DNA of 64,000 bases from Pseudeuparius sepicola (taxonomy: Eukaryota > Arthropoda > Insecta > Coleoptera > Anthribidae), in assembly GCA_963920635.1 (NCBI GenBank), contig OY987303.1:55985223-56049222 (forward strand), read 5' to 3'. Below, piece after piece: positions 56,096-64,000 of the stretch. The notes below the pieces were generated by a model. That model was not told where the DNA came from and searched no databases. It saw only the letters and a list, made by a program, of their open reading frames with translations. Every line of letters begins with the position of its first letter. Position 1 is the stretch's first letter. The position numbers were made by a program, and so were the translations under genes.

Positions 56096-56420
56096 TATAT
56101 TTTTACCTTGTCAATATGATAGTCTTATTTAATAATTTTCTAATTTTATGTCTGTCAAAATTTTTTCCATCGTTTTTAAATTTATAATTACCCAAAACAA
56201 TTCTTTATATTATTATCAAACAACATTTTGCAAATTAATATTTTTATTTATTTTTAAACAAATTTATTTAATAAATTTTTCCTATTTGTATAAAATGTAA
56301 TAGGTACCTATTTAATGTTAAATTTTTCCATAGGCATTGCTCTTGAAAAAGCCCCGAAGCAGGAGCGAAACGTCCAGTTTCATTACAATATTTCTTAATA
56401 TAAACTTAAAAAAATGGTCT
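56096..56420 (+). repeat. Probable 3' tail of the second Penelope-like element
   Basis: AT-rich sequence leads to CTTGAAAAAGCCCCGAAGCA and GGAGCGAAACGTC at about 56342-56373. Such GAAGC...GCGAAACGTC tails are common at 3' ends of Penelope-like elements, where hammerhead ribozyme motifs also occur. Here the CUGAUGA core is degenerate. It would join to 53872 if the two intervening TA elements are removed. Confidence 0.45.
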
Positions 56421-57244
56421 TATTTTGGGAAAGTTTGTGTAATGTAAGGATCTAGTGTTTCTATGAGTAGGTAATGGGTCGGTTGGAGCAGACATATACC
56501 CCCCCTCTCTCTAGCATATACAGCCGCCAGAGGACTAATCTGACGTTTAGATGACGTCGTTTTTCGCGTTTTTCTCAATAAAACGTCGACGAAACGTCAA
56601 CGAGAGAGCGGTACCAATGCTAGGTTAGGCGTTAGACAGAGACGGGTATATGTCAGCCTATATTAGGTATGCGGAAGCGCCGCATACGGCGTGTACGTTT
56701 AACAATGCGGATTCCCCCCCCCCACAATTGGAACACTTATTAGCTACAATGGGCATCGCGTAGGAGACTTAATTAAGCAAATGCTACGACTCTACGGCGT
56801 AGCACCTGCCCGCGGACCGGATCCGTCCTTTGTTGCTCGTTTTGGTGCTATTTGATTAAGCTGCCCCTTTTACGTTAATTAGAGGTTCTGTCTCGGGACT
56901 GCGGACTGCCAGGTTTGACGGTGGAAATCTTAGGGTTGTACATTTTTAGATTGTAACGGATATTTTGTCTCTTTCCGTTACAGCGTTTTAATTTCATTAA
57001 ATTTATTGAACTTTTCGAAAAACTCATTATTGAACCACCCCTGTAACAGAAAGATAATGCTACGCCTATCGCGCATGCGATTAGACTCTTTTTCTTCTGA
57101 CAGGGACTTTTGTTTTGTGGTTGTGTGAATATTGGTCGGCGAGCCAGTTCCCAATGTTCAGGTATGTAACTAAATAATTCCCTTCGATTGCTTGCCAGTG
57201 TAAAATACCTTTTGATTTATTGTGCTTACTTTAGAGAATAAATA
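56421..57244. other. GC-mixed island, no gene seen
   Basis: Contains an 8-base palindromic GACGTC cluster near 56540-56600, GC-rich tracts at 56660-56830 and a polyC tract at 56713. No supported gene. Confidence 0.3.
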
Positions 57245-57252
57245 CCTGATAC

Positions 57253-58385
57253 CACGGGCGTAGCCAGGATTTAGTTTTGGGGGGGGGGGGGTTAGTTTGA
57301 GAAGTAATTAAAACAACAAAGATATACTTACATGAAATTTAATATCTATATATTCATCCGAAAAACTACGACATATTTATAAAGTTCTTAACTTTAAATG
57401 AAATGGATAAATTAATTTCGTTCCTCTGCGCTAAATCTAAAACCATTAAAGAAGAAATCTTCTGCTTTTTCTTTTAAATATATCCACTACTTCATCTGCA
57501 TGAATTTCTGTTCCATAGTGAATGTTCATTAGAGCCAAACCATTAAGTCTGTTTTCACTTGTAGTGTTTCGTAAATAGTTTTTCAGTCTCCTTAGGGTCG
57601 AGAAAGACCTTTCTGGGGTAGCAGTGGATACAGGAATGGTAGCCAAGATTTGTAGTAATGTGTAAATATTAGGATAAAGGTTTTGATCGCACATATCTAG
57701 GCATTCCAAACTAGATTTCGGGGTAGGCATCAAGTCTTCTTATCAGCATAGTAGCTGAAGCTTTGATAGCTAAATCCAAATTTGTTTCTTTATTAGAAAC
57801 CCCTTGACCTTGACTACACCACTTTTTCCAGTAGTCCATACCTTTAAGTTTATCACCCTTCCTTTTTTTCCCCTCCATTTTTCGACAGTAATAATGATTC
57901 ACGTATCTATCCTTAACAAGGTCATCGAATAACAGCGCACTAAAATTACTCACTTACACGGTACACTTAATTCTCTTCACTATTCGTTCACCACTTTTCA
58001 CTTTTATTCGCTTCGAGTTCGCATGGAACAATACTGCCGTAAGCGCGGTCACGCGCCGCGGCGCCGCTTATATAGCAGCCCAGTAGCCGTCCAGAAACTT
58101 CCACGAACTTCCACAAAGTTCCGCTCATTTCGACCGAGGGGCGTGGCGAATAATCGAGAAACAACGCAAAGTGTCCCTACAATACAAAATAGTTCGGCTG
58201 CAACTGCGTCTGCCTCTCGTCAAAAGATGGCGCTAGGCGCTACTATTACTACATGTATTCAAACGTAATAATAATTTAACTCTTCACTCCTCGTATTTTT
58301 TCGGTATAATATTAGGTAATATTTTGCTTATTTCGGGGGGGGGGGGGGTTGAACCCCCGAAACCCCCCCCTTGGCTACGCCCGTG
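57253..58385 (-). mobile_element. hAT element copy 3 (CACGGGCGTAGCC ends)
   Basis: 1133 bp between perfect inverted ends, with the perfect 8-bp duplication CCTGATAC (57245-57252 and 58386-58393). It is nearly identical to copy 2, including promoter and both transposase frames. Differences are mainly in G/C tract lengths (longer here at both ends), a few substitutions and a short change near 57728. The right TSD abuts the TIR element starting at 58394. Confidence 0.95.
57446..57953 (-). pseudogene. Internally deleted hAT transposase, copy 3
   Basis: The same architecture as copy 2: an N-terminal frame (57953-57711) with DLVKDRYVNHYYCRKMEGKK and a separate frame (57733-57446) with LLQILATIPVSTATPERSFS and LRRLKNYLRNTTSENRLNGL. 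The join between them differs from copy 2 by a small indel near 57728, so each copy has its own break. No DDE core. A TATATAAG box upstream (near 58069) is retained. Confidence 0.85.
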
Positions 58386-58429
58386 CCTGATACTATACGC
58401 AATTGAATATAAGAAATACGCCCCCTATA

Positions 58430-60290
58430 CAGTGTGACCCATTTGTTTTGGGGTCAGTCTGTAAAAAGTGTATCAATCGTGCGATTTGGCTGATTTTTTT
58501 TTTAAATTGTAGAGCTCGATGAACTGCACATTTTGAACAAAAATTGCCTGGTTCGCATAAAATCCAAAGCCTACTATGACCGTTTTTATGAGCAAAATTT
58601 TAAGAAACCATATTAGCGTTTTTTTTTGAAAAAATCTGTGTGCGCCAATGGATTGAGCACCCCTCGAAATGGGTATGTACAAAATTTCATCAAAATATTT
58701 CAAGTAATAACGATTTTGTAGAAAAATTAAAAATGCAGCCAAGGTACGTCTTTATTTTCAAAAATTCAAAGTTGGCCATGGAAAATAATTGAATTGTAAT
58801 AATACAACCTTATGCTTATAAACACAAAACATAAAAACAATTAAAATTATAAAATTTTTGTAACTTCTACCAAGCCTCCATTTTCTACAATGCATTTGTC
58901 GTTCCTCTTGCGTACATTCAAAATTAAATTTCGTATTTGCTGTGGAGTAATTTCCTCACAACTACGGTTTATCCTAGCTTGTAGTTCTTGTAAATTATGG
59001 GGTCTTGACTTATAAACATTTTGCTTAAGTGTACCCCAAAGAAAAAAATCTAAAGGAGTTAAGTCCGGAGATCTCGGTGGCCACTCACAGAAAGGACTAT
59101 TTCGCCCTATCCAACAGTTTTCAAAATTATTATCTAGCCAGTTTCTGATTAAACGAGCATTATGAATAGGACTGCCATCTAACTGTAACTTTAAATTTAA
59201 ACGGTATCTTAATGGTAACTCATCTAAAGCATTTCTAAATTCAATTTCTAGAAAATTCAAGAAGCCAGCCGCATTCAAATTCCCTTCAAAGAAAAATGGG
59301 CCAATTATTCTGTCGCGTAGTATTCCACACCAAACGTTAATTTTTTGTGAATATTGTCTCCTTGCATTTATTATAAACTCTGGATTTTCAGCTGACCAGT
59401 GACGGCAGTTTTGACTTGATACTACACCATTTGTAGTAAACGTGGCTTCGTCGGTGAATAAAATTTCATTTAAAAAGTTGCCATTATGGAGATATTCACC
59501 TTGCAGCCAATAGCAAAATTCTAATCTTCTCTCCTCATCTCCTGGTTCCAGGGTGTGCAAAAATTTTGGCGAACACTATTTCGAGGATTGTCACTAAAGT
59601 ATTGCAGAATTTGATTGTTATTTTCAACAAGTCCACGGCGTCCATTTTGCCTAGTTTTTAATAAATTTTTAGAAATCGATCCAGTTTCATCAAAAATATT
59701 GTTTATACGTTGTACAGTACTTCGACTCACTGATCTACCTGGGTGTCTATTGTTAAATTCGGCCGCAGCTTCTGCTGCCGAGCGCTCGTTGTCGCCCACG
59801 AGTCGAACAATTTCTATTTTGTCTCTTATGTTTAAATATTCCATAATTATGATAATTAATTGTATTGAGCACAAACAATTTCTGAACTCAATTTAGACAG
59901 TTTGACACTTAATAAAAGTAAACAATTCAATTATTTTCCATGGCCAACTTTGAATTTTTGAAAATAAAGACGTACCTTGGCTGCATTTTTAATTTTTCTA
60001 CAAAATCGTTATTACTTGAAATATTTTGATGAAATTTTGTACATACCCATTTCGAGGGGTGCTCAATCCATTGGCGCACACAGATTTTTTCAAAAAAAAA
60101 ACGCTAATATGGTTTCTTAAAATTTTGCTCATAAAAACGGTCATAGTAGGCTTTGGATTTTATGCGAACCAGGCAATTTTTGTTCAAAATGTGCATTTCA
60201 TCGAGCTCTACAATTTAAAAAAAAAATCAGCCAAATCGCACGATTGATACACTTTTTACAGACTGACCCCAAAACAAATGGGTCACACTG
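58430..60290 (-). mobile_element. Mariner-like element with ~369-bp TIRs, copy 1
   Basis: CAGTGTGACCCATTTGTTTT and its inverse delimit 1861 bp, with arms of about 369 bases (58430-58798 and 59922-60290) that look identical. The flanking sequence is TATA on both sides. The minus strand encodes a transposase broken by an 83-bp deletion. A second, oppositely oriented copy starts at 62430. Long TIRs are unusual for mariners, which normally have about 30 bp. Confidence 0.95.
58847..59844 (-). pseudogene. Mariner-like DDD transposase, 83-bp deletion
   Basis: From the ATG at 59844 (MEYLNIRDKIEIVRLVGDNE) the HTH region includes GRSVSRSTVQRINNIFDETG. The frame breaks after DNPRNSVR, where 83 bases present in copy 2 are missing. 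The catalytic part (59560-58847) has FTDEATFTTNGV, NVWCGILRDRIIGPFFFEG, LQLDGSPIHNARLIRNWL and WPPRSPDLTPLDFFLWGTLK, then KSRPHNLQELQARINRSCEE to the stop. By my count 37 residues separate the second and third catalytic aspartates (DD37D-like). The catalytic triad is intact but the frame is not. Confidence 0.92.
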
Positions 60291-60395
60291 TATAGGCTCA
60301 ATGCTAAACTAGTCTATGGGCCATGCCATTTTATTGTTTTGTTATAATAACGTATATTATATTTTCTGTTTTGTTCAAACTCAGTCAAAAAAGCT

Positions 60396-60710
60396 TTATT
60401 TTCTAAAATTAATTAAAACTGCTGATATATGTTTACATTTGCCTCCTGCTTCTGCTTTACAGGAACAGGTTATATTTCCAACACTACCGATAGAATTATT
60501 AATATTTAGTGATCCTGTTATTTGATGAGGATTTTCACTTATTGCATTTGATTGCAAACATAATGCATACAAATGTATGCTCGTATTGAAAATTTCCCTT
60601 GTTCTTCCACATAAAATAACATGACCTGCATTCAGAACATGTTCTCCTTCATAAACACATTTGGAATGTTTTGATCCATCTAAATACCTATTCCATATAC
60701 ATAATAATGC
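60396..60710 (-). pseudogene. SWIM zinc-finger protein fragment
   Basis: The minus-strand frame reads NRYLDGSKHSKCVYEGEHVL, NAGHVILCGRTREIFNTSIH, LYALCLQSNAISENPHQITG, then NITCSCKAGGKCKHISAVLI and a stop. C-x-C-x5-C-x-H (CSCKAGGKCKH) is a SWIM zinc finger. The preceding EGEHVLNAGH...YALCLQS...PH-x-ITG context matches a multicopy arthropod family of SWIM proteins, some fused to YqaJ-type nucleases. It has no ATG and ends shortly after the finger, so it is an internal exon or relic. Its position inside a TIR element suggests it is element cargo or the remains of its own gene. Confidence 0.7.
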
Positions 60711-61106
60711 TTAAACGGACCATGTTTATATATATAAAATATTATAAATAAATAGGCACCAAATAATAATAAGTAAAATAAAAAATCTTTTATTGTACCT
60801 GTAACCTCAAACAAGATCTAATCTCCAACAACCAACAAAGTTCTCTATTTCGAATTCTGCTTTTAGTTAATTTTTAGTTGCCTTTGCAATCACATAAAGC
60901 ATAAACAATATTGTCAAACTTTATAACCAAATAAACGTTATTAAAACGACCACAAAATATATAGAAGACGACAAGAACAATGAACAAGAACAAAGAACAA
61001 CGCAGTGTAGACCCAAGGCTAGCACCAATCACATGGTGACGATGGCCCATATATTAGTTCGCATAGTGCCCGTCGGGGCGTTGACATCTTAAATTCAGTC
61101 GCGTAT

Positions 61107-62420
61107 TAATAATATCAAATTTATCTAACTAAAGTGATTTGTGGTTACAGGCAAGTCCTCGGTCAAATGTCAATTTTGTCATTCATCTACCTAACCTTTT
61201 TGTGCTACGAATCACAAACACAAACGGAAGTTTTCTTCAAAATTTTAGTTTTTTCATAGTGCCTTTTTATTGAGAATTTCCGCGGGTTGCCTATACAATC
61301 CGATAGAATGTTCCATAATCTCGAAACCGGAAATCCAAATATATACTCACCTAGGTTCTAGGAACTCGAGCTGTCCCCATTGGCCACGAACTTACATGAG
61401 TGTGTTGAGTTGAGGTATGGTGTTGGACTTTTACCAACGTCGAATGGCGATTACTCAACCTATTTTTTCGTCTGTTTAACTTACGTACCCGTGAGTTGTA
61501 TAACTTTCTTTTGTTAAGCAATTTAATGCTAATGATTCTTCCATTGTAAATAAATCTGGTTTTTTAGAACATGGTGTTTTATTTGATCGCCTCATAACTA
61601 GTTCCAAGGGAAAAACTTGCTCTCCGCATCTCGCTCTCTCAATATAAATTGTAGTTACAAGCTGAGGATTCTGACCAGCTCAGATATGACAGTTCTATGA
61701 CATGGCATCTAAGTGGTAGGGCGCTGCATAGTTAAGCATGATCTTCTTGCAAAATTAACATCCGCTTATTTGTTTTTCAATGTTCAGTTAGTTGCTGCCT
61801 TAACGTTTTGAGTTAACTGAACCAAATGGGGATGAATATGAATATCTTTATGTAAGATTCGATGTAAAGTGGTTTTGGAAATTACCAACTCGGCGTGTTA
61901 ACTGACGTCTGAGCAAATACCATCAGTGGTTAATTGAGAAAAGAGCAAAAGTATCATCATCGAGAGAACATTAATTTTACTACGTAATGAGATCTCTTCT
62001 CTCTGCCTCTTTCGATTCATTGGTAGCGCAGTTATTTGATTTCTCAATGACTTCTGCAATGTAAAGACGTACTAAAAGCAGATGAGTTTCTCGGAGACCA
62101 ATGACTTAAATCCGGATCTCGTTGTCTCCCCCCAAAAAAAGTCGACTTTTCCCCCATCTCCTAAAGTAGTTTTAAATCGTCTACGTTCGTTTAATTTTGT
62201 TGGAGTATTCTTCGGATTGCGGCGCAATCTCATTGATGTATTTCCCCCTCCTTTAACTAAACACTGTGTTCCGGGGAATTCGTTTCCTTTCCACCCGACG
62301 ATGTCAACCGGCTCGATTTAAAAGGGGTTTGTTTTTGTCTTGGCATTAAGGCGATATTGTAATGGAGGATCCCCGGATGAAGGGCCGTTCTCGATCAGTT
62401 CGGAACAGTGGAAATGAAAC
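61107..62420. other. Unique-looking DNA, GC-mixed near 62.1-62.4 kb
   Basis: TTGTAAATAAATCTGG with a following GTTTTATTTGATCG (about 61543-61590) resembles the polyadenylation region of an LTR, but no TG...CA pair with TSD was found. The 62080-62400 stretch is another balanced-composition island. No gene supported. Confidence 0.3.
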
Positions 62421-62429
62421 AAATACATA

Positions 62430-64000
62430 CAGTGTGACCCATTTGTTTTGGGGTCAGTCTGTAAAAAGTGTATCAATCGTGCGATTTGGCTGATTTTTTT
62501 TTTAAATTGTAGAGCTCGATGAACTGCACATTTTGAACAAAAATTGCCTGGTTCGCATAAAATCCAAAGCCTACTATGACCGTTTTTATGAGCAAAATTT
62601 TAAGAAACCATATTAGCGTTTTTTTTTGAAAAAATCTGTGTGCGCCAATGGATTGAGCACCCCTCGAAATGGGTATGTACAAAATTTCATCAAAATATTT
62701 CAAGTAATAACGATTTTGTAGAAAAATTAAAAATGCAGCCAAGGTACGTCTTTATTTTCAAAAATTCAAAGTTGGCCATGGAAAATAATTGAATTGTTTA
62801 CTTTTATTAAGTGTCAAACTGTCTAAATTGAGTTCAGAAATTGTTTGTGCTCAATACAATTAATTATCATAATTATGGAATATTTAAACATAAGAGACAA
62901 AATAGAAATTGTTCGACTCGTGGGCGACAACGAGCGCTCGGCAGCAGAAGCTGCGGCCGAATTTAACAATAGACACCCAGGTAGATCAGTGAGTCGAAGT
63001 ACTGTACAACGTATAAACAATATTTTTGATGAAACTGGATCGATTTCTAAAAATTTATTAAAAACTAGGCAAAATGGACGCCGTGGACTTGTTGAAAATA
63101 ACAATCAAATTCTGCAATACTTTAGTGACAATCCTCGAAATAGTGTTCGAACGGCTAGTTTAGACCTTCATATACCCAGAGAGAGTATAAATAAGGAGAT
63201 GTTTGAGACAAAACAAAATAAAACCGTTTAAGCCAAAATTTTTGCACACCCTGGAACCAGGAGATGAGGAGAGAAGATTAGAATTTTGCTATTGGCTGCA
63301 AGGTGAATATCTCCATAATGGCAACTTTTTAAATGAAATTTTATTCACCGACGAAGCCACGTTTACTACAAATGGTGTAGTATCAAGTCAAAACTGCCGT
63401 CACTGGTCAGCTGAAAATCCAGAGTTTATAATAAATGCAAGGAGACAATATTCACAAAAAATTAACGTTTGGTGTGGAATACTACGCGACAGAATAATTG
63501 GCCCATTTTTCTTTGAAGGGAATTTGAATGCGGCTGGCTTCTTGAATTTTCTAGAAATTGAATTTAGAAATGCTTTAGATGAGTTACCATTAAGATACCG
63601 TTTAAATTTAAAGTTACAGTTAGATGGCAGTCCTATTCATAATGCTCGTTTAATCAGAAACTGGCTAGATAATAATTTTGAAAACTGTTGGATAGGGCGA
63701 AATAGTCCTTTCTGTGAGTGGCCACCGAGATCTCCGGACTTAACTCCTTTAGATTTTTTTCTTTGGGGTACACTTAAGCAAAATGTTTATAAGTCAAGAC
63801 CCCATAATTTACAAGAACTACAAGCTAGGATAAACCGTAGTTGTGAGGAAATTACTCCACAGCAAATACGAAATTTAATTTTGAATGTACGCAAGAGGAA
63901 CGACAAATGCATTGTAGAAAATGGAGGCTTGGTAGAAGTTACAAAAATTTTATAATTTTAATTGTTTTTATGTTTTGTGTTTATAAGCATAAGGTTGTAT
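62430..64000 (+). mobile_element. Mariner-like element with long TIRs, copy 2 (cut by window end)
   Basis: The left TIR (62430-62798) is the same as in copy 1, preceded by TA. The transposase follows on the plus strand. The window ends just before the right TIR should begin (the last bases TTATAAGCATAAGGTTGTAT correspond to 58803-58822 of copy 1 in reverse). It keeps the 83 bases deleted in copy 1. Confidence 0.95.
62875..63955 (+). pseudogene. Mariner-like DDD transposase, nearly intact
   Basis: ATG at 62875 (MEYLNIRDKI). The first frame covers the HTH domain and runs to ...RTASLDLHIPRESINKEM (about 63200). The second frame, open from 63203, gives LRQNKIKPFKPKFLHTLEPG and the complete catalytic region (TDEATF, LQLDGSPIHN, PPRSPDLTPLDFFLWG) to the stop at 63953-63955. 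A shift of one base near 63200-63204 (ATGTTTGAG) separates them, so this copy seems one indel from an open frame of about 360 codons. Copy 1 lacks this stretch and cannot confirm the ancestral base. Confidence 0.93.

Larger units (their letters stand above)
58394..61106. mobile_element. TIR element copy B, filled with mariner, carries SWIM fragment
   Basis: The ends TATACGCAATTGAATATAAG and CTTAAATTCAGTCGCGTATT are imperfect inverted repeats matching copy A (32028-32280). Removing the mariner at 58430-60290 restores CGCCCCCTATAGGCTCAATG exactly as in copy A. Unlike copy A, it keeps about 600 extra bases (60345-60955) containing a SWIM zinc-finger coding fragment on the minus strand. Copy A is therefore an internally deleted derivative. 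Superfamily not established. Confidence 0.6.

Noticed and set aside
59615..59896. 93-codon ORF opposite the mariner transposase (also 62823-63104)
   Set aside because: Antisense shadow of the HTH-coding region, identical in both copies for that reason.
61380..61680. Possible solo LTR (AATAAA-like TTGTAAATAAATC region)
   Set aside because: No matching TG...CA boundaries or 4-6 bp TSD could be found.

Overview
This is a gene-poor stretch of an insect nuclear genome. It is AT-rich, with introns and spliceosomal sites, no bacterial gene organisation, and dense populations of TA-flanked Tc1/mariner-type foldback elements, hAT elements with 8-bp target duplications (TSDs) and Penelope-like retroelements. 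The only recognisable host gene at protein level is a secreted CBM39 (beta-1,3-glucan recognition/GNBP family) protein at 26195-26611, a family typical of insect immunity. A beetle is plausible, but I cannot place the order from sequence alone.

Layout. 1-12 kb: a foldback cut by the window start, a mariner-derived foldback (2008-3445) with a transposase remnant and its small derivative (7120-7438), hAT copy 1 (3681-4778), a head-to-head decayed array (8322-9373), and a 192-bp hAT-type element made of TCAAG motifs (10014-10205). 12-25 kb: more TA foldbacks (13115-14350, 19431-21989, 21992-22437, 23111-23722) and a long CTA microsatellite fused to a Tc1-like transposase N-terminus. 25-31 kb: hAT copy 2, the CBM39 gene with a kappaB-like motif and two GATA motifs upstream, and a terminal coding exon (about 30315-30719) resembling LINE ORF1-type coiled-coil proteins. 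31-44 kb: foldbacks, a mariner relic, TCAAG and GAATAC cryptic-repeat hAT-type elements, a TATA-box promoter candidate, and a diverged ACGTCA-rich array. 44-57 kb: two Penelope-like elements, both carrying nested insertions, a 671-bp tandem duplication containing 5S-rRNA-like segments, and a THAP-domain exon. 57-64 kb: hAT copy 3, a TIR element carrying a SWIM zinc-finger fragment and interrupted by a mariner, and a second, oppositely oriented copy of that mariner running off the window end.

Between the elements are islands of higher GC and mixed composition (about 1.5-2.0, 4.8-5.3, 12.1-12.6, 18.8-19.1, 37.1-37.5, 43.0-43.4, 47.2-47.5, 52.7-53.3, 56.5-57.0, 62.1-62.4 kb). They have no convincing ORFs and look like unique host DNA, possibly regulatory.

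The window also holds natural experiments: an empty and a filled mariner site in two paralogous repeats, elements abutting on one TA, and insertions with intact TSDs that give relative ages. All boundaries were read by eye. Protein family calls rest on motif recognition, not on database searches.
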